Positions 24,285-33,564 of a stretch of DNA of 64,000 nucleotides are shown here, in pieces. Below the pieces are notes generated by a model, which was not told where the DNA came from, searched no databases, and saw only the letters and a list, made by a program, of their open reading frames with translations. This stretch comes from Gammaproteobacteria bacterium SG8_30 (GTDB taxonomy: Bacteria > Pseudomonadota > Gammaproteobacteria > Steroidobacterales > Steroidobacteraceae): NCBI GenBank assembly GCA_001303245.1, contig LJNS01000034.1:1-64000 (forward strand), written 5' to 3'. The translations under genes and the position numbers were made by a program. The stretch's first letter is position 1, and every line of letters starts with the position of its first letter.

Positions 24285-24579
24285 CGGCCAGCTGCTGGTC
24301 GCACTCGGTGCCGTGCTGTTCGCGCTCGGCTTCGCAGGTCTCGTGTTGCGGCGCAACGTGCTGGTGATGCTGATGTGCATGGAGCTGATGCTGAATGGCG
24401 TCACGCTGTGTCTCGTCGTGTTCGCGCAGCAGGCGGCCTCCACGGCGGCGACCGTGCTCGTTTTCCTGGTCTTCGTGGTCGCCGCGGCCGAGATCGCCAT
24501 AGCCGTGCCGATCGTGCTGCTGCTGGCGCGCCACAAGCACACGCTCGACCTCGGCGCCTATACGGACCTGAAGGGATAA
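24277..24579 (+). CDS. nuoK: NADH-quinone oxidoreductase subunit K
   Basis: 100 aa; LVMLMCMELMLNGVTL, AAAEIAIAVPIVLLLARHK. Confidence 0.95.
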   Translation: MDNGQLLVALGAVLFALGFAGLVLRRNVLVMLMCMELMLNGVTLCLVVFAQQAASTAATVLVFLVFVVAAAEIAIAVPIVLLLARHKHTLDLGAYTDLKG

Positions 24580-24583
24580 CGCG

Positions 24584-26461
24584 GTGTCGAACCTGCTCAC
24601 CCTCATCGTCGTCCTGCCGCTCGCCGGGTTCCTGCTGAACGGCCTCGCCGGCAACCGGCTGGGCAAGGCCTTCGTGAGCGCCGTCGGCTGCGGCCTGCCG
24701 GCGCTGTCGTTCGCGGCGGCCGTGGCCGCCTTCCGCACGCTCGAGGCCACGGGCGAGCCGATCGTCGACGTCGTGTTCCGCTGGGCGCTGATCGGCGATT
24801 CCGCGTTCGAGGTGTCCTTCTACCTCGACCGGCTGAGTGCCGTCATGACGCTGATCGTCACCGGCGTCGGCTCGCTGATCCACGTCTACTCGACCGGCTA
24901 CATGAAGGACGATGCCAGCTACGCGCGCTACTTCGCGTACCTCAACCTGTTCCTGTTCTTCATGCTCTCGCTCGTCCTCGGGCGCTCGCTGCTGGTGCTG
25001 TTCGTGGGCTGGGAGGGCGTGGGGCTCGCCTCCTACCTGCTGATCGGCTTCTGGTTCGAGGACCCGGCCAAGGCGCAGGCGGGCAAGAAGGCCTTCATCA
25101 CCAACCGCGTGGGCGACGCCGGCTTCCTGCTCGGCATGTTCCTGATCTACACGGCGGTCGGCACGCTCGAGATGGACCGCGTGAACGCCGCCTTCATGGG
25201 GCCCGAGCTGCCGGCGGTGTCGGCGAGCCTCGTCGGGATCCTGCTGTTCATCGGCGCAACCGGCAAGTCCGCACAGATCCCGCTGCACGTCTGGCTGCCG
25301 GACGCCATGGCCGGCCCGACGCCCGTCTCGGCGCTGATCCACGCCGCAACCATGGTGACTGCGGGCATCTACCTCGTGGCGCGGCTGTCGGGCGTCTACC
25401 TGCATGCGCCGGAGGCTTCGGAGGTCGTCGCCGTGATCGGCATCCTGACTGCCTTCTTCGCCGCGACCATCGCCGTCGTGCAGACCGACATCAAGAAGGT
25501 GCTTGCCTACTCCACGATCTCCCAGCTCGGCTTCATGTTCCTCGCGCTCGGCGTCGGGGCCTACGGGGTCGCGGTGTTCCACCTCTACACGCACGCCTTC
25601 TTCAAGGCCTGCCTGTTCCTGGGTGCGGGCAGCGTGATCCACGCGCTGGGCGGTGAACAGGACATCCGCAGGATGGGCGGGCTGGCCAAACGGATACCCG
25701 TTACCTTCATCACCTTTGCCGTCGCGACGGCGGCCATCGCCGGGCTGCCGCCGCTGGCCGGGTTCTTCTCCAAGGACGAGATCCTGTGGTTCGCCTTCGC
25801 GAGCGAGGCCGGCGGGGCCCCCTGGCTCTGGGCGCTCGCCAGCCTGACGGCGCTGCTGACGGCGTTCTACATGTTCAGGCTGCTGTGGCTGACGTTCTTC
25901 GGCCAGCCGCGGATGGACGCGGAGACGGCGCACCACATCCACGAGTCGCCGTGGAGCATGACCGGCATCCTCGTCGTGCTGGCGTTCCTGTCGACCGTGG
26001 GCGGGTTCGTCTCGATCCCGCACTTCCTCGAGCCGATGCTGCCGCTGCCGGCCACGGACGAGCACCTGCACCACTTCGAGGTGCCGCTGATCGTCGTCGC
26101 GGTGCTGATCGGGCTCGCGGGCCTCGCGGCGGCCGCCTGGCTCTACGGGGGAGACGCCTCGCGCGCGGCGCGACTCGGCGCGCGCTTCACCGGCCTGCAC
26201 CGGCTGCTGTCGGGCAAGTACTACGTCGACGAGCTCTACGAGGCCGTCCTCGGCCGGCCGCTGTGGTGGATCTCGGACCGGATCTTCCTGCGCCTCGGCG
26301 ACCGCGCGCTGATCGACGGCACGCTCCACGGCCTCGCCGGCGTGGCGCGCCTCGGCGCCGCGGCGCTTGCGCGGATCCAGACGGGCAACCTCCACCTGTA
26401 CGTGTGGCTTGCGCTCATCGGCATCTTCGCACTGCTGTGGTGGAGCTTCGGCCATGTCTGA
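24584..26461 (+). CDS. nuoL: NADH-quinone oxidoreductase subunit L
   Basis: 625 aa; WEGVGLASYLLIGFW, PLHVWLPDAMAGPTPVSALIHAATMVTAGIYL; GTG start. Confidence 0.96.
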   Translation: MSNLLTLIVVLPLAGFLLNGLAGNRLGKAFVSAVGCGLPALSFAAAVAAFRTLEATGEPIVDVVFRWALIGDSAFEVSFYLDRLSAVMTLIVTGVGSLIHVYSTGYMKDDASYARYFAYLNLFLFFMLSLVLGRSLLVLFVGWEGVGLASYLLIGFWFEDPAKAQAGKKAFITNRVGDAGFLLGMFLIYTAVGTLEMDRVNAAFMGPELPAVSASLVGILLFIGATGKSAQIPLHVWLPDAMAGPTPVSALIHAATMVTAGIYLVARLSGVYLHAPEASEVVAVIGILTAFFAATIAVVQTDIKKVLAYSTISQLGFMFLALGVGAYGVAVFHLYTHAFFKACLFLGAGSVIHALGGEQDIRRMGGLAKRIPVTFITFAVATAAIAGLPPLAGFFSKDEILWFAFASEAGGAPWLWALASLTALLTAFYMFRLLWLTFFGQPRMDAETAHHIHESPWSMTGILVVLAFLSTVGGFVSIPHFLEPMLPLPATDEHLHHFEVPLIVVAVLIGLAGLAAAAWLYGGDASRAARLGARFTGLHRLLSGKYYVDELYEAVLGRPLWWISDRIFLRLGDRALIDGTLHGLAGVARLGAAALARIQTGNLHLYVWLALIGIFALLWWSFGHV

Positions 26462-28019
26462 GCCCGCCATGCTGAACCTGGTCCTGTTCCTGCCCGTCCT
26501 CGGCATGGTCATGCTGCTGCTCGTGCCGCGCGACGCCCACGGCACCGTGCGCGGCCTGGCGCTCGCCGTCATGCTGCTCCAGCTGGCGCTCACCGTCGTG
26601 CTCTACCAGGCCTTCGACCCGCAGGTCGCCGGACTGCAGTTCGAGACCCGGCTGCCGTGGATCGCAGACTGGGGCGTCTACTACCACATCGGTCTCGACG
26701 GACTGAACGTCCTGCTCGTGCTGCTCACCGCGTTCCTCGGCCCGCTCGTGGTCGCCGGCGCGTTCAGCGCCATCGACAAGGACGTGAAGCTCTTCTACGC
26801 GATGGTGTTCCTGATCCAGTTCGCGATGCTCGGCACTTTCGTCGCCCAGGACCTTTTCCTGTTCTACGTCTTCTGGGAGACGATGCTCATCCCGATGTTC
26901 CTGATCATCGGCATCTGGGGCGGCGAGCGGCGCATCTACGCGACCCTCAAGTTCGTGCTGTACACGGCCTTCGGCAGCATCCTGATGCTCGCGGCCGTGA
27001 TCTACCTGGTGCTGTCGCTGCAGGCGACCTCCGGAATCACTTCCTTCGCCTTCACGGACCTGTACGGCTCGCGGCTGCCGCTCGACATACAGGTCTTGCT
27101 GCTCGGAGCGTTCGCCCTGTCCTTCGCCATCAAGGTGCCGGTGGTGCCCTTCCACACCTGGCTGCCCGACGCCCACGTCGAGGCGCCGACGGCAGGTTCC
27201 GTCATCCTCGCCGGCGTGCTGCTCAAGATGGGAACCTACGGTTTCATCAAGCTCGGATTCCCGCTGTTCCCGGACGCGGCGCGGGCCCTCACGCCCGCGG
27301 TCATGGTCCTGGCGGTGGTCAGCATCGTCTATGGCGCGTGCCTGGCGCTCGTGCAGGACGACATCAAGAAGATCATCGCCTACTCGTCGATCAGCCACCT
27401 GGGATACGTGATGCTCGGCCTGGCGAGCTTCGAGCTGATCGGCATCCAGGGCGCGATCATCCAGATGGTCAGCCACGGCCTCACGGCCGGCGGACTGTTC
27501 CTCATGGTCGGCATGATCTACGAGCGCTGCCACACGCGCGACCTCGCGGCGTACGGCGGACTGGCCAGGATCCTGCCCGTCTACTCGGTCTTCTTCATGA
27601 TCCTGACGCTGGCGGCCATCGGCCTGCCGACCACCAGCGGCTTCACCGGCGAGTTCCTCGTGCTGCTCGGCGCCTTCGACGCCGCCTGGCCGCAGTACGC
27701 GAACGGCGCGGCCACCTGGCCGCTCGTGCTCGCCTGCACGGCAGTGCTCGGCGTCGTGCTCGGCGCGCTCTACATGCTGCGGCTCGCACAGAAGTTCCTG
27801 TTCGGCGAGTCGCGCGCTCCGCACGCTCCGCTCACCGACCTGAACCTGCGGGAGAAGCTCATTCTCGTGGCGATCGTCGCCGCGGTGTTCGTCCTCGGGC
27901 TGTTCCCCGACTCCTTCATGCAGAAGACCGAGCTCGCGGCGCGCGAGTACCAGCAGCAGGTACTGGTGGAACCGGAGTCCCGCTGGGTCAGGGCAGCGCC
28001 TGACGGAGGCTCGCCGTGA
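26454..28019 (+). CDS. nuoM: NADH-quinone oxidoreductase subunit M
   Basis: 521 aa; FWETMLIPMFLIIGIWGG, VPFHTWLPDAHVEAPTAGSV. Confidence 0.96.
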   Translation: MSEPAMLNLVLFLPVLGMVMLLLVPRDAHGTVRGLALAVMLLQLALTVVLYQAFDPQVAGLQFETRLPWIADWGVYYHIGLDGLNVLLVLLTAFLGPLVVAGAFSAIDKDVKLFYAMVFLIQFAMLGTFVAQDLFLFYVFWETMLIPMFLIIGIWGGERRIYATLKFVLYTAFGSILMLAAVIYLVLSLQATSGITSFAFTDLYGSRLPLDIQVLLLGAFALSFAIKVPVVPFHTWLPDAHVEAPTAGSVILAGVLLKMGTYGFIKLGFPLFPDAARALTPAVMVLAVVSIVYGACLALVQDDIKKIIAYSSISHLGYVMLGLASFELIGIQGAIIQMVSHGLTAGGLFLMVGMIYERCHTRDLAAYGGLARILPVYSVFFMILTLAAIGLPTTSGFTGEFLVLLGAFDAAWPQYANGAATWPLVLACTAVLGVVLGALYMLRLAQKFLFGESRAPHAPLTDLNLREKLILVAIVAAVFVLGLFPDSFMQKTELAAREYQQQVLVEPESRWVRAAPDGGSP

Positions 28020-29401
28020 ACGCCCAGACCATCCTGACCGCCATGTTGCCGGAGCACCTGCTGCTCGTCGGCATCCTGCTGCTGCTCGTGCTCGAGATGG
28101 CCTCGAGACGGGAACGCGAGTTCCTCGGCGTGACCGTGCTCGTGCTGTTCGCGGCGGCGTTCGCCGCCGCGCGGCTGGCCGTCGCCGACTATGCCGGCGT
28201 GCCGTTCCCCGGCCAGTTCTCGGTCGATCCAGCCGCTGCGCTCGGCAAGGCGGTGCTGCTCGCGCTGTCCATCCCGGCGGTGCTCGTCGCGCGCGGCGAG
28301 TTCGGCGGAACGCGCTTCGCGATCCTGTTGCTGTCGTCCCTGTACGGCGCCTGCCTGATGCTGTCCTCCGACAGCTTCCTCACGCTGTTCCTCGGCATCG
28401 AGCTGATGTCCATGCCTGTCTACGCCCTGGTGCTGCTGGCCATGGCCCGGCCGGAGAGCCTCGAGGGCGCGCTCAAGTACCTGATCCTCGGTGGCGCGGG
28501 TACCGCGACGCTGCTGCTCGGCATCTCCTTCGTATTCGGGGCCACGGGCTCGTTCGCGCTGCCGGCCTTCGCCGAGGCGCTCGACTCGGCCGACCCGATT
28601 GCGCAGGCCGGCGTCGTCCTCATCACGGTCGCCTTCTTCCTGAAGGCTGCCGTCGTGCCGTTCCACGCCTGGGCGCCCGACGCCTACGAGGGAGCCACGG
28701 TCCCCGTGACGGCCTACATGGCCACCGTCGTGAAGTCGGCCGTGCTGCTAGCAGCCGTACGGCTGTTCGACGGGGCCGAGCTGCCGGAGGGCAACGCAGC
28801 CCTGCTCGCGGCCCTGCCGCTCGCGTCGATGGTCTGGGGCAACCTGACGGCCATGCGGCAAGCGGGATTCCGGCGCATGATCGCCTACTCGTCGATCGCG
28901 CACGCGGGCTACCTGTTCTTTGCGTTCCTCGGACCCGCTGCCGGGAGGTTCGAGGCGGTGCTGTTCTACGTGGTGGCCTACGGCCTGATGAACCTGCTGG
29001 CCTTCGTCAGCCTGCCCGCGGCGGGGCGGGATGCCGACCGCGATCGCCTCGACAACCTGAAGGGGCTTTTCCGGCGAAGCCCGTATGCCGCAATCCTGAT
29101 CGGCGCGGCGATGCTCTCGCTCGCCGGGATTCCCCCGTTCCCGGGATTCGTGGCCAAGTTCCTGATCTTCAGGAACGTCATCGAGGCCGGCTACACCGGC
29201 TGGGCCGTGGCCGGCCTGCTCGGCAGCTACCTCGGCATCTACTTCTACCTGCGGGTGATCCAGTTCATGTTCATGAGCCCGGGCGCCGAAGGAGCGGCCG
29301 AGGAGCCGCCGAGGCTCGCCGCGTTCGCCGCGAGCCTGTGCTGCCTGTTGCCGGTGGTCCTGCTGACCCTCTTCCCGGGCTGGGTGATCGACCGCCTCTG
29401 A
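28016..29401 (+). CDS. nuoN: NADH-quinone oxidoreductase subunit N
   Basis: 461 aa; VPFHAWAPDAYEGATVPVTAYMATVVKSA; GTG start. Confidence 0.96.
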   Translation: MNAQTILTAMLPEHLLLVGILLLLVLEMASRREREFLGVTVLVLFAAAFAAARLAVADYAGVPFPGQFSVDPAAALGKAVLLALSIPAVLVARGEFGGTRFAILLLSSLYGACLMLSSDSFLTLFLGIELMSMPVYALVLLAMARPESLEGALKYLILGGAGTATLLLGISFVFGATGSFALPAFAEALDSADPIAQAGVVLITVAFFLKAAVVPFHAWAPDAYEGATVPVTAYMATVVKSAVLLAAVRLFDGAELPEGNAALLAALPLASMVWGNLTAMRQAGFRRMIAYSSIAHAGYLFFAFLGPAAGRFEAVLFYVVAYGLMNLLAFVSLPAAGRDADRDRLDNLKGLFRRSPYAAILIGAAMLSLAGIPPFPGFVAKFLIFRNVIEAGYTGWAVAGLLGSYLGIYFYLRVIQFMFMSPGAEGAAEEPPRLAAFAASLCCLLPVVLLTLFPGWVIDRL

Positions 29402-29461
29402 CGCGCCTTGCCTGCCCGCCGCCGAGGGCGGCCGCGGCCCGTGCGTGCATGACCTTCGCGC

Positions 29462-29926
29462 TCAGCCGGGCCTCGCGTCCTGCACCCGGAGCTTGGCGGC
29501 GATGAAGGCCGAGTGCGGCACGTGGAGCAGGTCGGCCACCTTGCGGATCACGTGCTCCTCGTGGCGGTGCAGGACGTCGTCCGTGTAGGCCACCCGCCAG
29601 AGCTCCTCGATGAGCCGCAGCTTCTGCTCGGCCGAGAAGGTCTGGTTGATCTGCGAGGTGAACTGGTAGAGGTCGTGCGCGTCCCGGACCTCGGCCTCGG
29701 CGAGATCGATGAGCTGCCTCGATTCCTCCTCGCCCAGGCCGAACTTCCTGCGGGCAGACGCGAGCACCGCCGCCCGCTCCGCCTCGGAGAACTGGCTGTC
29801 CGAGCGCACGACCTCCACCAGCAGCGCGGCCGAGGCGACCCGCGCGCGGCGCTCGGCGGCCGCTGCGTCCGCCGCCGGGTCGGGCGCCATGTGCTGCTGG
29901 AAGAACTGGCGGATCGACTTGAGCAT
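29462..29926 (-). CDS. TerB/DjlA-N-like protein
   Basis: 154 aa MLKSIRQFFQQHMAPD...; helical TerB pattern DDVLHRHEEHVIRKVADLLHVPHSAFIAAK. Confidence 0.8.
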   Translation of the reverse strand: MLKSIRQFFQQHMAPDPAADAAAAERRARVASAALLVEVVRSDSQFSEAERAAVLASARRKFGLGEEESRQLIDLAEAEVRDAHDLYQFTSQINQTFSAEQKLRLIEELWRVAYTDDVLHRHEEHVIRKVADLLHVPHSAFIAAKLRVQDARPG

Positions 29927-30076
29927 GGCGGTACCCCGTTGTTCGCGCGAGGGAGGTGACTTCCCTCCGGAGGGGAGGATCGGTCCCCCGACCCGGAATT
30001 TACTCTTGACAACCCGGGGGGACATAACGTTCTCTGTGCCGAGTCTCGGGAAAATAATAACGGGGAGTAACCAGAA

Positions 30077-32134
30077 ATGACCCTCTCTGATCGGCGACTC
30101 GCCGGCCTCGTGACCCTGTGCCTGTCGACCTCCGGTGCGGCCGTTGCGGCGGCGGAAGATGCCCTGCCCGTCTATCGCCTGGGCGAGACTCTGATGGTAG
30201 TCGGTGAGCGCCCGCGCGTCGCCGACACGGCGGCGACCGTGGACGTCGTCACGTCCGAGGAGATCGCGCGGCGCGGCGTGCGCACCCTCGACGAGGCGAT
30301 CGCGCTCCTGCCAGGCGTCTACGTCCGCTACGGCGCGGACGGCGTCCCGCGCGTGGACATCCGCGGCCTGCGCACGCGCAACGTCCTGCTGCTGCAGGAC
30401 GGCGTGCCGCTCAACTCGACCTACGACGGGCAGTTCGACCCCTCTGCCATCCCGGTGGACAACATCGCCGCCATCAAGGTCACCCGCGGCGCGAGTTCGG
30501 TGCTCTACGGGCCCGGCGGCAACGCGGGCGTGATCGAGATCGTCACCCGGTCGGCCGGACGGTCGGCCGAGGGGGGTGTGCTCACCGAGTCAGAGGTGTC
30601 GCAGTCCTGGCTCGCACGCGGGTCGGTGAGCGGCCGGATCGGCCCGGCCGGAGTCTCGCTGTCGGGCTCGTGGTACGACCGGGGCTCCTTCGAGCTGTCC
30701 GATGATTTCGAGCCCACGCGCCTGCAGCCGGACGAGGAGCGCGTCAACAGCGACCGCGAGGATCGCGCCATGCAGGCGAACCTCACTTTCGGGGAGCAGG
30801 GCCGGGAGCTGGGGCTCAGTCTCGCCTGGCGCGACGGCGAGTACGGCAAGCCGCCGACAACGGTCGACAACCGGGACTCCGACTTCGCAAACCGTGCCCG
30901 GTACGAGCGCGTCGGGTTCGACACGCTCTCGGTGCAGGCTGCGGGGGAGTACGTCACCGGCGGCGGACTGATGCTGCGACCCTCCGTGTACTTCAACCGG
31001 GGCAACGAGCTGACCGACGGCTACGACAACGCCGACTTCGACAGCCAGGAAGCCGCCGGTGCATTCCGTGAGGACGCCACCACCGAGGTGCTCGGGGCCG
31101 GCCTGCTGGCTTCCGTGGCCTTCGGCGAACGGGGACTCGTGTCGTTCTCGGTGAACGGTCGCGACGAAAGCTGGAATGCCGAAGGCTTCACCGTGGAAGC
31201 CTCCTCCGGCGGTGGCGGAGGTGGCGGAGGTGGCGGCGGCGGCGGCGGCGGCGGAGGCGGCGGAGGCGGCGGCACCACGGCCGTGGTCACCCCCTTCGAC
31301 CAGGACGAGTCGCTCAAGGTCTACTCGCTGGGCGCCGAGGCCCAGTACGAGTTCACCGAGAGGTTCGAGGCCCTGGCTGGCGTCGGCTACAGCCGCCAGG
31401 AGCGCGCCGACGGGCCGAACGACGACGGCGTCTCGGCGAACCTGGGCGGTCGCTTCGCCTTCACGGAAGCGACCGCGCTGCGCGCATCGTTTGCACGGCA
31501 GATCCGGTTTCCGACGCTCAGGGACCTGTATGCCGTCGACCGCGGGAACCCGGAGCTGTCGGCCGAGACCACGGAGTCCTACGACCTGGGCCTCGAACAT
31601 CGCCTCGCGGCCTCGGGAGTGGTGCTGGAGGCGGTACTGTTCCGGATCGACGCGGAGGACTTCATCGAGCGTCCTCCCGGCGGCGGCGTCACCCAGAACT
31701 ACGACTCCTACCGCTTCCAGGGCGTGGAGCTGACCGCCGGCCGGCGCGGCGAGGGCCGTCTCGACTTTTCGATCGGCTACACGTACATGGACTCGGAGAA
31801 CCGCTCCCCCGGCGCCGACACGACGACCCTGCAGAACCGGCCGGAGCACAAGGCGACGCTGCGGCTCGACTACGGCGTGACGCCCGAGCTGCGCGTCGGC
31901 GGCTCCTGGGTGTACGCCGCCGGCAGCTATGCGCTTTCGCGGAGCACGCCCACCACGGCGCTCGAGCTCGACGCCTACCACGTCGTCGACCTCGACCTGT
32001 CCTGGACCGTGCTCGACGGTCGCGGCCGCCTGTTCGGTCGTGTCGAGAACGCGCTCGACGAGAACTACCAGGAGTCCTTTGGCTTCCCGCAGCCGGGCAG
32101 GCGGTTCGTGCTGGGTGTCGAGCTGCGACTCTGA
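30077..32134 (+). CDS. TonB-dependent outer membrane receptor with internal poly-Gly tract
   Basis: 685 aa; plug domain (LPGVYVRYGADGVPRVDIRGLRTRNVLLLQDGVPLN), C-terminal barrel. Confidence 0.9.
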   Translation: MTLSDRRLAGLVTLCLSTSGAAVAAAEDALPVYRLGETLMVVGERPRVADTAATVDVVTSEEIARRGVRTLDEAIALLPGVYVRYGADGVPRVDIRGLRTRNVLLLQDGVPLNSTYDGQFDPSAIPVDNIAAIKVTRGASSVLYGPGGNAGVIEIVTRSAGRSAEGGVLTESEVSQSWLARGSVSGRIGPAGVSLSGSWYDRGSFELSDDFEPTRLQPDEERVNSDREDRAMQANLTFGEQGRELGLSLAWRDGEYGKPPTTVDNRDSDFANRARYERVGFDTLSVQAAGEYVTGGGLMLRPSVYFNRGNELTDGYDNADFDSQEAAGAFREDATTEVLGAGLLASVAFGERGLVSFSVNGRDESWNAEGFTVEASSGGGGGGGGGGGGGGGGGGGGGGTTAVVTPFDQDESLKVYSLGAEAQYEFTERFEALAGVGYSRQERADGPNDDGVSANLGGRFAFTEATALRASFARQIRFPTLRDLYAVDRGNPELSAETTESYDLGLEHRLAASGVVLEAVLFRIDAEDFIERPPGGGVTQNYDSYRFQGVELTAGRRGEGRLDFSIGYTYMDSENRSPGADTTTLQNRPEHKATLRLDYGVTPELRVGGSWVYAAGSYALSRSTPTTALELDAYHVVDLDLSWTVLDGRGRLFGRVENALDENYQESFGFPQPGRRFVLGVELRL
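31208..31273 (+). repeat. GGN microsatellite encoding 22 consecutive glycines
   Basis: Run of GGC/GGT/GGA codons in frame of the TonB receptor. Confidence 0.95.
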
Positions 32135-32173
32135 GACGGCGTCGGGCAGGTCCGGTCCCGACGACGCGGCATC

Positions 32174-32785
32174 TCAGCGGCGCGCGGCGGCCCTCTCGGT
32201 CGCGCGCCAGAGCAGCACCGCGGCGGCCCTCTCGGTCGCGCGCCAGAGCAGCACCGCGGCGAGTGCCCCGGCAAAGCCGAATACGAGGTGCGTCAGGATC
32301 GGGTAGACCGGCCCCGCCCGCAGCGAGCCGAACTGCATGCCGAAGAGCTCGTGCGCGAGGACGCGCATGACCGGTTTCGTCGCAAACGCCAGCGCTGCCA
32401 CGACGGGCAGGAACACCAGGAAGCGCCCGAGCGCCGGTCGCAGCCCGTACCCCAGGTCGATCACGAGGCCCGGCAGCAGGTAGAACAGTGGCGCGAGCAC
32501 GCCGTGATCGGCCCCGAGAGCCGGCGCGGCCACGGCCGCACTGCTCGCCACGAGCGTGGCCGACCAGCGGTGGCTGCAGCTCAACCTGCCGATTACGAGC
32601 AAAGCCATTGCCTCGAGCCCGTGGTGCCCGGGCATCTGCAATGGCCAGCGGAAGGCTTGCTCCAGCACGACGACCGCGACGCCGAGCGAGACAAGCCACA
32701 AGAGCCTGCCGATGCTCAGTCCGCCCGTCAGCTCAATAGCGCCGAATAGCTTCCTTGGGGAGGAGTTCCCAGTCGTTGTTGGCAT
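32174..32785 (-). CDS. Multi-pass membrane protein, unknown (start uncertain)
   Basis: Up to 203 aa with several hydrophobic segments; C-terminus contains AAVLLWRATERA twice. Confidence 0.6.
   Translation of the reverse strand: MPTTTGNSSPRKLFGAIELTGGLSIGRLLWLVSLGVAVVVLEQAFRWPLQMPGHHGLEAMALLVIGRLSCSHRWSATLVASSAAVAAPALGADHGVLAPLFYLLPGLVIDLGYGLRPALGRFLVFLPVVAALAFATKPVMRVLAHELFGMQFGSLRAGPVYPILTHLVFGFAGALAAVLLWRATERAAAVLLWRATERAAARR
32185..32256. repeat. Perfect 36-bp tandem duplication
   Basis: CGGCGGCCCTCTCGGTCGCGCGCCAGAGCAGCACCG at 32185-32220 and again at 32221-32256. Confidence 0.97.
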
Positions 32786-33493
32786 GATTCTCTTCCAGGC
32801 ACTCCCTTACCAACAAGATGGCCCGGTCGTTCAACAAGACGGGCCGTGGCCACGGATCCACGCGTATGCGAGCTTCCCCCGGCACGCCCCGGCCGTCAAC
32901 CGTTTCCACCGCAGCGATGCCGGTATGGGCCAGGAGCCAGCTCGCGGTGGCCGTCCCGGTGAGTTCGCGGACGCCCGCGAGCCAGATGAAGCGGCCGTCG
33001 TGGCCGCCGCGCCGCAGGCCCACTGCGGCGAGCGCACCGATGACGCCCATCTCGTCGCCCGTGACCCCTTCGAGGTGCACGCCGACTCGCGCCGCGAGGT
33101 CCCGCGCCGCGTCCCGGACCAGTATCTCGCGCTTGGCGGCCCGGGCAAATTCCACCATGGTCGCGGACACCGACTCGAATGCCGCGACGCACAAACCTGC
33201 ATCCGACCCCGGCGCCCTGCATCCGACCCCGGCGCGCTCTCCTCCGCCAGGTACTGCCGGCAGAAGCCGACGATCGCCTCCAGCGATCCGTCCTCGAGCC
33301 AGATGTCGAGGCAGGCAGCGCTGTTGTGCGACGTGTAGGGAATGTCCGGGTGGACGTAGAGTTGGTGCCGCGTGATGCCGGCAAGACGGCCGAGTTTCGC
33401 CTCCCCCAGCCGCGCACCGAGCTGTCGCGCCCGGAACCCCGTACCGCGCGACTCGGCGTTGTCAGTGTCGTCGATCCCGATGAGGCAGCGCAT
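32733..33493 (-). pseudogene. TiaS-like 'GIDDTD' domain protein, split by tandem duplication
   Basis: N-part MRCLIGIDDTDNAESRGTGFRARQ...HPDIPYTSHNSAACLDIW; C-part MGVIGALAAVGLRRGGHDGRFIWLAG in another frame; removing one 20-bp copy restores the frame. Confidence 0.65.
33196..33235. repeat. Perfect 20-bp tandem duplication
   Basis: CCTGCATCCGACCCCGGCGC at 33196-33215 and 33216-33235. Confidence 0.97.
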
Positions 33494-33504
33494 GAAATCA
33501 AGAC

Positions 33505-33535
33505 AAAAAGACCGGGGGCGTCTGCACGCCCCCGG
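33505..33535 (-). terminator. Rho-independent terminator of the formate dehydrogenase operon
   Basis: CCGGGGGCGT-CTGC-ACGCCCCCGG perfect 10-bp stem (33512-33535), followed on minus strand by CTTTTTG. Confidence 0.88.
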
Positions 33536-33564
33536 CCACTCCCTCTCTCAACAACCGTCGTTCT

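Noticed and set aside
29402-29461. Possible terminator after nuoN (CCGCCGCCGAGGGCGGCCGCGG)
   Set aside because: Stem is poorly defined and no T-run follows on the plus strand.
29959-29976. CTTCCCTCC-GGAGGGGAG palindrome upstream of the TerB-like gene
   Set aside because: Short, G/C-rich, one wobble position; could be chance in this composition.
30006-30030. TTGACA box upstream of the TonB receptor as a sigma70 promoter
   Set aside because: No acceptable -10 hexamer at 16-18 bp spacing; not reported as a feature.
31021-31317. Minus-strand 98-aa ORF with a long poly-proline run
   Set aside because: Exact antisense of the GGN glycine tract in the TonB receptor; no independent coding evidence.
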